DNA of 64,000 nucleotides, taken from Planctomycetales bacterium 71-10 (GTDB lineage Bacteria; Planctomycetota; Planctomycetia; Isosphaerales; Isosphaeraceae). The stretch covers positions 48,264-112,263 of the forward strand of contig MKTT01000067.1 of the NCBI GenBank assembly GCA_001898385.1, in the 5' to 3' direction. The notes under the pieces were generated by a model that was not told the origin of the DNA, did not search any database, and saw nothing but the letters and a program-made list of their open reading frames with translations. The translations under genes and the position numbers were made by a program. The number at the start of each line of letters is the position of its first letter. Positions within the stretch are counted from its first letter, which is position 1. This document shows positions 8,460 through 17,140 of the stretch, piece after piece.

Positions 8460-9734
8460 TCAATCGGCCGTGAAGGTCGATTCGATGCGGAAGTCGCGGA
8501 GCAGGGGGATGGAGCGGAGGATCGCCTCGACCCGCTCGGGCGACTCGCCCGGCGAGAGCGCGCCGCGGACCTGGACGACGTCGCCCCGGACGTCGACGCG
8601 GTCGACGTGGGCGGCGTCGCCGGCGTGGCGTCGGATCTGGTGCAGGAGGTACGGCTCCAGGTCGTCGGGCCGGGCCTTGTCGCGGAGCGGGTTGGGGGTG
8701 TTCTCGTCGGGGAGCGGGAATTCCAGCTCGTCGACGACCTGGCGCACGCCCGGCGTCTGCTCGACGGCGCGGAAGGCCAGCATCGCCTCATAGGCCGACG
8801 GGACCTTGCCTCGGATCGTCGCCGCATCCCCCTGCGCCTGCACGTCGATCCCCAGATCCTTCAGCGCCGGCCTCCGCTCGATCGCCTGCTCGGCTCGCGC
8901 GGCGAGGGCGTCGGTCGCGGGGGCGGCCGGCGCGAGGGCCTCGGCGGGCGGGGGAGGGGGCGGGACGACCTCGGCTTGCGCTTGCGCCTCCTCGGCCGGC
9001 AGCGTCTCGACGGGCTTGCCGTCGTAGGGCTGCGGCGGGGGCGGGGGCGTGGCGCGGTCGAGCACCTTCAGGTCGCTGGAGACCCGGGTCACGCCGGGGG
9101 CCTTCATCGCCTCCTGCTCGATGAGACGCTTGTCCTCCTCGCTGGCGACCACGCCCGAGAGGTGGACCTGGCCGAATTCGTCGACCGAGAGCTGGATCTT
9201 CCCCTTCGCCGGCGCGGAGGCGCGGCGGGTTCGTTCATCGGGCGTGGGCCGCTTCGCGGCGGCTGGGACATCGCCCCGGCGCGCGTAAGCATGGTCGGGC
9301 GGGAAGCTGACAAGCGGGGGCTCCATGCCCCAGAACGGGTCGTCGAGCCGGCCGAACAGGGGCTCGGGATAGACGAAGTACGGGGATGGCCCGACGGCCG
9401 ACGCGACGGCGGGGCCGGCCGCCTGGGCCTGCTCGGCCGCGACCCGATGGGCCTCGGACGTGTCGATCGTCAGGGAGTCGTGCGGGACGAGGCCCATGTC
9501 GATGACGGTGCGGATCACCAGGTCGTGGACGCCCTTGGTCCCCACCTTGCCCGACAGGACGATCTCGCCCGACTTGCCCGTGGTGACGCGCACCGGGTAG
9601 GGGAGGATCAGCGGGTTGGCCCGGAGGGCGTCGACGACGGCCTGCTCGGGGCCGGCGGGGGCTTCGGCGAGCGCCGGGGCCGTCGCGGAGGCGGCGGACG
9701 CGGCGAGGACGATCGATCGGAGGCGTCCAGACAT
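8460..9734 (-). CDS. Exported multi-BON-domain protein
   Basis: A 424-residue protein with a likely signal peptide (MSGRLRSIVLAASAASATAPALAEA). Four BON-like modules can be seen at about residues 30-95, 170-222, 283-345 and 368-424, each with a strand - glycine - hydrophobic pattern such as GEIVLSGKVGTKGVHDLVI, QVHLSGVVASEEDKRLIEQE and ATIRGKVPSAYEA. They are separated by Pro/Ala-rich linkers, including a PPPPPP run. BON domains bind membranes or peptidoglycan-linked lipids (OsmY family). It probably acts in the periplasm or on the outer membrane. No partner gene is evident; the next gene downstream is shc, 233 bases away. Confidence 0.8.
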   Translation of the reverse strand: MSGRLRSIVLAASAASATAPALAEAPAGPEQAVVDALRANPLILPYPVRVTTGKSGEIVLSGKVGTKGVHDLVIRTVIDMGLVPHDSLTIDTSEAHRVAAEQAQAAGPAVASAVGPSPYFVYPEPLFGRLDDPFWGMEPPLVSFPPDHAYARRGDVPAAAKRPTPDERTRRASAPAKGKIQLSVDEFGQVHLSGVVASEEDKRLIEQEAMKAPGVTRVSSDLKVLDRATPPPPPQPYDGKPVETLPAEEAQAQAEVVPPPPPPAEALAPAAPATDALAARAEQAIERRPALKDLGIDVQAQGDAATIRGKVPSAYEAMLAFRAVEQTPGVRQVVDELEFPLPDENTPNPLRDKARPDDLEPYLLHQIRRHAGDAAHVDRVDVRGDVVQVRGALSPGESPERVEAILRSIPLLRDFRIESTFTAD

Positions 9735-9904
9735 GATTCGCCCCTTCCTTGTCGACGTGCGGTGCGGAGGGCCTCTCGATGAAGTCTATCGGCGACGCCG
9801 ACCCGACGACAAGTCGTCGTGATCGGGCCGGGCCGGCCGACAAACCCATCGAGACGCCCGGGGGCGACCGATCCGTTTCGCTTCAGAGCTTGTGAATCGA
9901 TGTA

Positions 9905-10270
9905 GATCGCCTTGGCCTCGGGCGTGGCCATCCGCCGCCAGGCGGCCACGGCCGGGGCGTCGCCCGGCTTGGGCTCGTGGCGGTCGACCTTCGGGGCCTG
10001 CGAGGCCGGGACCGGGGCGTAGGCCGTGCAGCCGAGCCCTGGGGCGGACGCGGCCTCGATCTGGTCGTGCTAGGCGAAGCCGCCGTCGACGAGGTATTCG
10101 GCCGGGGCTCGGCCGGCGCGGGCGACGAGTTGGACGGCCATCGGGGCCATCAGCCCGGCGTCCGAATCGGCGACGACCACGTCGACGCCGACGATCACCC
10201 GGCCGCCCACGTCGGAGGCGAACTGGACGTTGTAGGCGGGGCGGAAGCCGCCGTCGGCCATCCCCGTCAC
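9905..10270 (-). pseudogene. Decayed IS1182-type transposase fragment
   Basis: The minus strand encodes MADGGFRPAYNVQFASDVG, then GLMAPMAVQLV, LVDGGFA, YAPVPASQAPKVDRHEPKPG and WRRMATPEAKAIY, matching the central part of an IS1182-type DDE transposase as I recall it. An in-frame TAG lies at 10070-10072, and homology ends on both sides: the left end runs into unrelated sequence after EAKAIY, and the right end abuts the stop of the next gene. Only about 120 of the expected 450 or so residues remain and no terminal inverted repeats were seen, so the element is dead. Confidence 0.8.
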
Positions 10271-10773
10271 CGCCGCTTCTCCTCGTTCAGCCAGATCTCG
10301 GACTCCATGCGCAGGTATTTGACTTCATACTCACTGTATGATGGATGATGGTGATTGGGCTGGCCGTGGCAAATCTCCTCGAACCTGCCCAGGTCGTTGT
10401 TGTATTTCTCCAACGCCGTGACGATCTCGGCCTTCCCGGCCCCCGCCCTGCGAAGCGCCTCCAGTCTGCGGCTTCCCCACGGGCCGATCGTCCCCCCGTT
10501 GATCTCCATCCTGCCGCTTCGAGACAGATTCTCCAGGATCGCCCAGGCTTCGTCGATCACGGCGAGTTGCCGCCTGGCAAGGTCTCGGTCGGCCGCCAGG
10601 TCCGCGGCACCCGCGTCGAACGGTGGCGGCACATCTTGGGCTAGAGGGGCGTCCTTGACCGTCCCCCTCTGGGGCGAAGGCAGTCGGATTTCCTGCGCGG
10701 CGACCGCGACGATGGCGAGGATTGAGATCGCGGCGACAGCGGCCAGCGGTCTCAGCCCGGAAGGGTGCATCAT
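10267..10773 (-). CDS. Small exported protein of unknown function
   Basis: 168 residues from the ATG at 10773, which has AAGGAG 8 bases upstream; the frame continues 16 codons further to 10821 but without a ribosome site. A signal peptide fits residues 1-30 (hydrophobic core LAAVAAISILAIVAVAA). The rest is charged and probably helical, with a segment LEALRRAGAGKAEIVTALEKYNNDL. The 3' end overlaps the transposase remnant by four bases and may have been altered by that insertion. Its ribosome site and start lie inside a 37-bp direct repeat. No family recognised. Confidence 0.6.
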   Translation of the reverse strand: MMHPSGLRPLAAVAAISILAIVAVAAQEIRLPSPQRGTVKDAPLAQDVPPPFDAGAADLAADRDLARRQLAVIDEAWAILENLSRSGRMEINGGTIGPWGSRRLEALRRAGAGKAEIVTALEKYNNDLGRFEEICHGQPNHHHPSYSEYEVKYLRMESEIWLNEEKRR

Positions 10774-10873
10774 CCGGATCGCTCCTTCGGCAAGAAAGGA
10801 TGGAATGCCCGACGAAACCAAGCCCGCCGATGCCCAGCATCATCCGGATCGCTCCTTCGGCAAGAAAGGATGG
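10767..10873. repeat. 37-bp direct repeat around the start of the small exported gene
   Basis: Bases 10767-10803 and 10837-10873 are identical (GCATCATCCGGATCGC... through CAAGAAAGGATGG), offset by exactly 70 bases. Each copy carries the same ribosome site and tandem ATG on the minus strand; the inner copy starts the exported protein, while the outer copy would open a different frame. This looks like a small tandem duplication with the intervening 33 bases diverged or unrelated. Confidence 0.85.
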
Positions 10874-10925
10874 GGACCAAGTCCCTGAACGCTATCGCCT
10901 CAGGCGTGGCGCGAGCCAGCGATCG

Positions 10926-10961
10926 GTCGGGTAGGCGCGGCAACGCCCGCGCCTACCCGAC
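10926..10961 (-). terminator. Strong hairpin downstream of the haem/HEAT protein gene
   Basis: A perfect 15-bp stem (GTCGGGTAGGCGCGG / CCGCGCCTACCCGAC) with loop CAACGC, about 60 bases after the stop of the gene at 11023-14106. No clear T-run follows, as is common in GC-rich genomes. A terminator or mRNA 3'-end stabiliser is the likely role. Confidence 0.65.
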
Positions 10962-11022
10962 CCGGCGGGCAGACCCCTGGACATTAGCGAGGATCGACGC
11001 GGCGCCGGCCGGATTCGGAAGC

Positions 11023-14000
11023 TCACTTCACCGGCTTCTCCTCGCGGCGGCTGAGGAGGTAATTGAGCAGGTTGTAGAACTCGGGCTCGGGGATCTGCTG
11101 GGCGAGGTCCGCCGGCATGGGGGAGAGCTGGACGGTCTTGCGCTCCTCGACCTCGTCGGCGGGGACGCGGACCTCCTGGCCCTGGGCGTCGGCCATGACG
11201 AGGATCTTCCCCTCCTCGCGGAGCAGCAGGCCGGAGATCACGCGGCCGTCCTCCAGGGCGAGGACCGTGGTGCGGAACATCTGGTCGACGTTCCGGTTCG
11301 GGTCGAGCACGTCTTCGAGGATCCGGTCGAGCCCACGGCCGCCGACGCCGTCGAGCTGCGGGCCGACGCGGGCCCCCTTGCCTTCAATCTGATGGCAGAC
11401 GCCGCAGCGGACCTCGAACACCTTCGCGCCGGCGGCGACGTCCGCCGCGGCCTTGCCGAAGCCCTCGCGGCGGCCGTCGAGCAGCGCCTTCACCTGCTCG
11501 TCGGCCGGCGGCAGGCCGGCGAGGAGCTTGGCGATGCGGTCGCCGACGCCTTCGATGCCGGCGTTCTCCAGGCCGATCGTGATCGGCCGCTGCTGGAGCA
11601 GGCGGGCCGACGCCTTGCCGTCGGCGATCGCCTTCAGCAGGGCCTCGCCGCCGTCCTTGCGGCGCACCAGCGCCGCGGCGGCCGTGGACTGGACGCGCTC
11701 GGGGGCGGTGGCCAGCGAGGCGATGATGGCGTCGCGGGCCTCGGGCTTCTCGATGTTCGCCAGGGCCACGGCGGCGGCCTCGCGGAGCGGCGGGGGCAGC
11801 GAGCCGTCGTCGAGCGCCCCCTTCAGCTTCGCCAGCCCCAGCGGCATGTCGAGCGCCGCGATCCCCGCCAGCGCCGCCGCCCGTTGTTCTTCCGGCAGGT
11901 CGCCGCGGGCGAAGACGGCCTCCAGGCCCGGGATCGCCTCCTTGAGCTGGAACTCGCCGACGGCCTCGATACCGCGCTTCACCCGGCCGGCCTCCTTGGC
12001 CTCCAGGAAGCCGGAGACGAGGCCCATCGCGAGGGCCCGCAGGTCGGCGGGCGTCTCGGCCCCGCGCTCGGCCAGGCCCTGCCGGACCTCCTTGATCGCC
12101 GCGAGCTGCGAGCCCGGGCCGCCGCCCATGGTGCTCGTCCGCTGGCCGAGGTTTTGCACGTACTCCGTCAGCGAGGGGATGATCGATCCTTCCCCGTGAC
12201 GTGCGACGTGGTGCAGATACCGAGCGACGTTTCCAGGATTTTCGAGGGTGTTCCACAGGTGGGCCATCAGGAACGCCGAGGCCGCCGCGTTCGGCGCCGC
12301 CACTGCGACGTCCGCCAGGTCCGCGCGGTCTTGGTCGCTCAGCTTCATCGCCGCGACCCCGGGCCAGACGCCGGGGTTCGCGAACTGGTCTCGCAGGGCC
12401 TTGCGGGCCGTGTAGAGCAGGTGCGTGTCGTCGGCCGACGTCGACTGGCGCAGGTCGAGCAGCGGCCGGACGAAGGCGAGTTCCGGATGGGCCCCCAGCA
12501 CCTCGGCCGCGGCGCGGCGGACGTGGGCGTCGGGCGAGGCGATCGCCTTCAACGCGATCGATCGCGTCGCCGGCGAGAGCGTCGGCCGGTCGACCAGGAC
12601 CCGCAGGCCGTGGGCCTGGAGCGCCGGGGCCTGCCAGGGGCCGTCGACCGTCTTGAACAGGCTCGCGTCATCCAGGGCGCCCAGGCGTTCGAGGATCCAG
12701 ATCGCATGGACCTGCGAGGTCGGCCCGGCCCCGGGGCCCAGGGCCCGTTCGCGGAGCTTGGCGACGGCCTCATCGCCGCCGCGGGCGACGAGCTGGTTGG
12801 CCGCGGTCATGCGGACGGGGAGCGTGGGGCTCTTGAGGTCTTCGATCAGCTCGTCGACGCTCGACTTCGTCCGGTCGACGGCCTCGGGCGAAGGGACGGG
12901 CTTGGAGCCGTCGCCCTTGTAGACGATCCGCCAGATCCGGCCGCTGGTGAAGTCGCGGCCGGGGTGGGTGAGCGGGACCTCGTAGTGGCCGATGATCCGG
13001 TTGTAGAAGTCGGCGACGTAGATCGCGCCGTCGGGGCCCAACTCCAGGTCGACGGGGCGGAACCAGTTGTCCTCGCTCCAGACGAAATCGGGCTGCTCGA
13101 TCCCCTTCGGCGTCGAGCCGTGCCACTCGACGATATCCTGATTGATCCGGTTCGTGACGACGTTGCCGACCATCAGGCGGTCGCGGTACTCGGCCGGGAA
13201 CTGGTCGGACTGGTACGAGATGATGCCGGAGATCGCCGTGGAGCCGTGGTCGTGCGTGACCATCTCGGGGGCGAAGTCGAGGCCGTCGTGAGGCTTGCCG
13301 AAGCTGGGGTAGTAGCCGCCCCGGATGAGCTGATACAGCGGCTTGCTGTGGCAGTCGGACGAGTAGAGGTAGCCGAGCGAGTCGAACGCCAGGCCGAACG
13401 GGTTCACCTGCCCGTGGGTGATCTGCTCCAGGTGCGAACCGTCCGGGCGCATCCGGTAGGTGTTGCCGGAGTTCATCTTGATCGACTGCTTGTCGGCCCC
13501 GGCGACCTCGGAGTCGTTGGAGAAGCCGTGGCAGGCGTAGATCCAGCCGTCGTAGCCCCACGAGAAGGCGTTGGTCATGCCGTGGGTGTCGCGATGGCCG
13601 TAGGTCGCGTACGCGGGCTCCTTGACGTCGGCCTTGCCGTCGCCGTCCGAGTCCTTCAGCTTCCAGATGTTGGGGATGCCGTGGACCAGCGCCTCGTTCG
13701 CCGAGGGCATCGGCAGCAGGCCGATGGGGATGTTGAGGCCGTCGGCGAAGGTCTCGATCTTGCGGGCGCGGCCGTCGGGGCCGAAGTCGGACAGGATCTT
13801 GACCGTGTCGCGGGGCTTCTCGCCCTCCTTCGCGCCGAAGGGATATTCGACGGTGTCCGTGACCCAGAGCCGGCCCTTGTCGTCGAAGGCCAGGTTCAGC
13901 GGCTTCTGGATGTCGGGCTCGGCGGCGACGAGCTGGATCTCGAACCCGGGCGGGACGTGGAGCGCCTTGCGCTCGTCCTCGGGCGACCGATGTTCGAAGG

Positions 14001-14106
14001 TCGAGACGTTCTCGACCGGGGCCGGCTGCTGGCCGACGACGCGAGCCGTCAGGAAGGCCGTCGCCAGGCCCACGCACGCGAGGGCCGGCACTCTCAGATG
14101 ACGCAT
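11023..14106 (-). CDS. PVC-type haem-binding protein: beta-propeller, HEAT repeats, CxxCH
   Basis: 1027 residues from the ATG at 14106 (GGAG 7 bases upstream). A signal peptide is followed by a propeller-like dehydrogenase domain (about residues 50-440; phrases such as PPGFEIQLVAAEPDIQKPLN, DDKGRLWVTDTVEYP, GPDGAIYVADFYN), then alpha-helical HEAT-like repeats (about 450-870), then a single c-type haem site CGVCH near residue 900 and a C-terminal cytochrome segment. This architecture is expanded in Planctomycetes and PVC relatives; such proteins are thought to be exported sugar- or alcohol-oxidising enzymes, but substrates are largely unknown. It stands alone, with a strong hairpin after its 3' end. 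Confidence 0.9.
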   Translation of the reverse strand: MRHLRVPALACVGLATAFLTARVVGQQPAPVENVSTFEHRSPEDERKALHVPPGFEIQLVAAEPDIQKPLNLAFDDKGRLWVTDTVEYPFGAKEGEKPRDTVKILSDFGPDGRARKIETFADGLNIPIGLLPMPSANEALVHGIPNIWKLKDSDGDGKADVKEPAYATYGHRDTHGMTNAFSWGYDGWIYACHGFSNDSEVAGADKQSIKMNSGNTYRMRPDGSHLEQITHGQVNPFGLAFDSLGYLYSSDCHSKPLYQLIRGGYYPSFGKPHDGLDFAPEMVTHDHGSTAISGIISYQSDQFPAEYRDRLMVGNVVTNRINQDIVEWHGSTPKGIEQPDFVWSEDNWFRPVDLELGPDGAIYVADFYNRIIGHYEVPLTHPGRDFTSGRIWRIVYKGDGSKPVPSPEAVDRTKSSVDELIEDLKSPTLPVRMTAANQLVARGGDEAVAKLRERALGPGAGPTSQVHAIWILERLGALDDASLFKTVDGPWQAPALQAHGLRVLVDRPTLSPATRSIALKAIASPDAHVRRAAAEVLGAHPELAFVRPLLDLRQSTSADDTHLLYTARKALRDQFANPGVWPGVAAMKLSDQDRADLADVAVAAPNAAASAFLMAHLWNTLENPGNVARYLHHVARHGEGSIIPSLTEYVQNLGQRTSTMGGGPGSQLAAIKEVRQGLAERGAETPADLRALAMGLVSGFLEAKEAGRVKRGIEAVGEFQLKEAIPGLEAVFARGDLPEEQRAAALAGIAALDMPLGLAKLKGALDDGSLPPPLREAAAVALANIEKPEARDAIIASLATAPERVQSTAAAALVRRKDGGEALLKAIADGKASARLLQQRPITIGLENAGIEGVGDRIAKLLAGLPPADEQVKALLDGRREGFGKAAADVAAGAKVFEVRCGVCHQIEGKGARVGPQLDGVGGRGLDRILEDVLDPNRNVDQMFRTTVLALEDGRVISGLLLREEGKILVMADAQGQEVRVPADEVEERKTVQLSPMPADLAQQIPEPEFYNLLNYLLSRREEKPVK

Positions 14107-14429
14107 CACGACGCTCCGTCGCGGGGAGGGATCAAGGTGTGGTGTCGGGCGGGGGACGCCACCTAGACTGGACGGAACACGCGGTGAAATCAAGGGGAGG
14201 GCGTCTGACACGGCCGTGCCTCACGACCGCTCGCCGGCTTCGGCCGAGGCCGTCGCGCGACTCGCGACCGGATATGGACTAGGCGCCAAGCCTTCAGGCC
14301 GAACCACGGACGCGGTGCGAGGGTCGGAGAGGGAAGACGGACATGCCGGTCCGGCGACCGCCGCCGGCTCGGCCTCGCCGTCCCGTTCTTCCTTCACCAA
14401 AGGAGGCCCGATTCAACAAGGGAGGCCCT
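14107..14429. other. Divergent intergenic region
   Basis: 323 bases between the haem-protein gene (minus) and a small plus-strand gene. It presumably holds both promoters. Near its right end, GGAGGCCC occurs twice 23 bases apart (14402-14409 and 14421-14428), each after a TTCA-ACAA-like stretch; the second serves as the ribosome site of the next gene. No other structure was seen. Confidence 0.4.
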
Positions 14430-14810
14430 ATGTGGAACCCGATCTCGCTGGATGATCTGTCGGAACAAGTCGCCGCTTCGCTCGCCCAGATGGAGGACGT
14501 GGAGCGGACGCTCTGGGAGATGGTTCGCGTGCCGCCGGTGAAGTGGCGTCTGCACCCCTGGGGCGATCTGGGCGGGGGCTTCTGGATTGTCGGCCTCATC
14601 GGACGCCGGGCCATCTGGTACAACGACATCGAACACGGATTCAACGTCAGCCCGTATGATGAAACCGGGACGATCGCGGAATACTGGTGCAACCAGGACG
14701 AACTCCATCACGTCATCTGGCAACTGCGTCAGCAGATCGAGACCGGGACTTTGCAGGGGAGGTTCGGACCTCCTACGCCGACGGATACTGATCCGAGGGC
14801 CGAAGACTGA
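14430..14810 (+). CDS. Small soluble protein of unknown function
   Basis: 126 residues from the ATG at 14430, with GGGAGG 4-6 bases upstream. The protein is acidic and rich in Trp and aromatic residues (for example RTLWEMVRVPPVKW, HPWGDLGGGFWIVGLIG, AEYWCNQDELHHVIW), with no signal peptide or membrane segment. It resembles small immunity-type or hypothetical proteins in general character but I recognise no family. The longer upstream frame starting at 14343 overlaps the intergenic repeat and lacks a ribosome site. Confidence 0.7.
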   Translation: MWNPISLDDLSEQVAASLAQMEDVERTLWEMVRVPPVKWRLHPWGDLGGGFWIVGLIGRRAIWYNDIEHGFNVSPYDETGTIAEYWCNQDELHHVIWQLRQQIETGTLQGRFGPPTPTDTDPRAED

Positions 14811-15003
14811 TCCGGCGACGTCGAAAAAATTGACATAGTATGATCCGTTGTGTGCAGCCGGGGTGGGTCGGGCGCATGGCGACACGGCCTCGGAGGGCGG
14901 GGCCGTCGCCGGATCGGTTGCCGTTGTGCCCCGTCGGCCCGGCCACTAGAATAGGCCCTTCGTTTCCCCAAGTCGAAACCCAGAAAAGAGCTAAGGCGTC
15001 GAG

Positions 15004-16518
15004 ATGTCCGAAGAGTCGCGGGACGGCCTGGAGGCGGTGCGGGCCGAGAAGTTGCGGAAGATCGCCGACCTGGGCATCGACCCCTGGGGCCATCGGTTCG
15101 ACGACCACAAAGCCATCGCCGCCGTGCGCGCGATCGACCTCCCCAAGCCCGCGGAGGGCGAGACGCCCGAGCCCGGCCCGGCGGTCCGCATCGCCGGCCG
15201 GATCATGCTGCGGCGCGGGCAGGGGAAGGTCGTCTTCCTCGAAGTCCGCGACTGGACCGAGCGGATCCAGGTCTTCATCGGCAAGAAGCAGGTGGGCGAC
15301 CAGGCGTGGGCGCTCGTGGACCTGTTGGACCTCGGCGACCTCATCGGCGTCGACGGGACGCTCGGCTACACCAAGACGGGCGAGTTGACCGTCTTCGCCA
15401 CGGCCCTGACCTTCCTGGGCAAGAGCCTGGCCCCGCCCCCGGAGAAGTGGCACGGGCTCACCGACCAGGAGGAGCGATACCGCCGCCGCTACGTCGACCT
15501 CTATTCCAACCCGGAATCGCTCCGGACCTTCCTGGGCCGGTCGACCATCGTCCGGACCTTCCGCAAGGTGATGGAGGAGCGCGGGTTCGTCGAGGTCGAG
15601 ACTCCGACGATGCAGGCCATCGCCGGCGGCGCCGCGGCCCGGCCGTTCGTCACGCACCACAACACGCTGGACATCGACCTGTTCCTGCGGATCGCGCCGG
15701 AACTGTACCTGAAGCGGCTCCTCGTCGGCGGCATGGAGCGGGTCTTCGAGATCGGCCGCGTCTACCGCAACGAGGGGATCAGCCCCAAGCACAACCCCGA
15801 ATTCACGATGATGGAAGCCTACCAGGCGTACGGCGACTATCATGCGATGATGGACCTGACCGAAGGGCTCATCTGCGCCTCCATCGAGGCCGTCGGCGGC
15901 GGCTTCGTCCGCCCCTGGGGCGAGAAGACCGTCGACTTCACCCCGCCCTGGCCCCGCCGCTGCTACCTCGACCTCCTGCGCGAGCACGCCGGCGTCGACC
16001 CCGACGACTACGAGGCCGTGAAGGCCCGCGCGAAGGCCGCCGGGATCGCGACCGAGGGCCGCGACCGCGACGTCGTCATCAGCGACCTGTTCGAGGCGAC
16101 CGTCGAGGATGCGCTCGCCGGCCCGGTCTTCGTGATCGACTACCCGGCCGCCATCTGCCCGCTGACCAAGCGGAAGGCGTCCGACCCGCGCGTGGCCGAG
16201 CGGTTCGAACTGTTCGTCGACGGCATCGAGCTGGCCAACGCCTACACCGAGCTGAACGACCCCTATCTGCAAGAAGACCTCTTCCGCAGCCAGCTCGCCG
16301 GCCAGAAGGAGGAGGACTCCATGGCCAAGATGGACGACGACTTCGTCCAGGCCCTCAAGAACGCCATGCCCCCCGCCGGCGGACTCGGCATCGGCATTGA
16401 CCGCCTCTGCATGCTCCTGCTGAACAAGGCCAGCATCCGCGACGTCGTTCTGTTCCCCCTGATGCGTCCGCAGGCCGCCCGCCCCGCCGCGGCCGTGGAC
16501 GACGAGTCGGAGATTTGA
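15004..16518 (+). CDS. lysS: Lysyl-tRNA synthetase, class II
   Basis: 504 residues. An N-terminal OB-fold tRNA-binding domain (about residues 60-155, RIAGRIMLRRGQGKVVFLEV) precedes a class II catalytic core with motif 2 (FEIGRVYRNEGISPKHNPEF) and motif 3 (GGLGIGIDRLCMLLL). Normal family length. It charges tRNA-Lys in the cytoplasm. The ATG at 15004 follows AAGG at about 8 bases. It appears to be a single-gene unit: the preceding 190 bases contain no gene, and the following 340 bases hold a MITE and then a toxin-antitoxin pair. Confidence 0.97.
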   Translation: MSEESRDGLEAVRAEKLRKIADLGIDPWGHRFDDHKAIAAVRAIDLPKPAEGETPEPGPAVRIAGRIMLRRGQGKVVFLEVRDWTERIQVFIGKKQVGDQAWALVDLLDLGDLIGVDGTLGYTKTGELTVFATALTFLGKSLAPPPEKWHGLTDQEERYRRRYVDLYSNPESLRTFLGRSTIVRTFRKVMEERGFVEVETPTMQAIAGGAAARPFVTHHNTLDIDLFLRIAPELYLKRLLVGGMERVFEIGRVYRNEGISPKHNPEFTMMEAYQAYGDYHAMMDLTEGLICASIEAVGGGFVRPWGEKTVDFTPPWPRRCYLDLLREHAGVDPDDYEAVKARAKAAGIATEGRDRDVVISDLFEATVEDALAGPVFVIDYPAAICPLTKRKASDPRVAERFELFVDGIELANAYTELNDPYLQEDLFRSQLAGQKEEDSMAKMDDDFVQALKNAMPPAGGLGIGIDRLCMLLLNKASIRDVVLFPLMRPQAARPAAAVDDESEI

Positions 16519-16557
16519 CGACGGTCGCTCCCAATTTCCCGACATCGGCGGGCTAAG

Positions 16558-16633
16558 AAGTGGTTTCAGAACTCAACCCCAACACTGTCTGGCAAGGACT
16601 TACGTCCAGCCTCGCCAGGTTCTGAAACCACTT
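16558..16633. mobile_element. 76-bp MITE with 15-bp terminal inverted repeats and 5-bp target duplication
   Basis: Left end AAGTGGTTTCAGAAC (16558-16572) and right end GTTCTGAAACCACTT (16619-16633) are perfect inverted repeats. Both are flanked directly by CTAAG (16553-16557 and 16634-16638), which fits a target-site duplication. The 46-base interior has no coding capacity. It is therefore a non-autonomous miniature element mobilised in trans; the parent IS is not in the window. It lies 40 bases after the lysS stop, where it may also act as a hairpin in the transcript. Confidence 0.8.
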
Positions 16634-16858
16634 CTAAGCGACGTCGTCTCGCGGCGGGGCGTGCCCCCGGAGACGTCTCGCGGCCCGGTGATGGACCTGG
16701 CGATGGTTCCGAGTACGATGATGTGGACGCATCGCCGTTTCCGATCCCGGTTTCGCGTCCGAACATCCTGATCCGATAGGGCCCCGTGCCCGTCCGAATT
16801 CCACCTCCGGACGGCCCGGCCGAGTCGGGAGCTACGGAAACCAGGAGGATGCACGATC

Positions 16859-17119
16859 ATGAGCGCCACGCACGTCGTCGTGGAAGGGACGCTGAAACCG
16901 GATGGGTCCTTGGAAGTGGCCGAGAAGTTCGGCCTACCGCCGGGCCGGGTGCGGGTGACGGTCGAGGTTCTGGATGAATCGACCTCGTCCGGGGAGGACT
17001 GGTTCGACTTCCTGCAACGGGCCAGGCGAGAGAGGGAATCGGCCGCCGCTGAATTCCGGACCAGGGAAGAGATCGACGCCCAGATCAACGCCATGCGAGA
17101 CGATTGGGACCGCTCCTAG
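16859..17119 (+). CDS. Antitoxin-like protein of a VapBC-type pair
   Basis: 86 residues from an ATG preceded by AGGAGG at about 9 bases. The N-terminal part (VVEGTLKPDGSLEVAEKFGLPPGRVRVTVEVL) has the look of an AbrB/SpoVT-like or DUF-type swapped-hairpin DNA-binding segment. The C-terminal half is charged and helical (residues 45-86), as expected for the toxin-neutralising tail. The PIN-domain gene starts 21 bases downstream, so the pair fits a type II toxin-antitoxin module, with likely autorepression from the upstream region. Confidence 0.7.
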   Translation: MSATHVVVEGTLKPDGSLEVAEKFGLPPGRVRVTVEVLDESTSSGEDWFDFLQRARRERESAAAEFRTREEIDAQINAMRDDWDRS

Positions 17120-17140
17120 TTCGGATCGGGGGTCGCCAGG

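Noticed and set aside
14830..14835. TTGACA upstream of lysS as a -35 box
   Set aside because: No acceptable -10 element lies 16-18 bases downstream and the distance to lysS is about 170 bases; treated as chance.
14773..16545. Long minus-strand frame opposite lysS
   Set aside because: Mirror frame of a conserved synthetase with typical shadow composition; no ribosome site.
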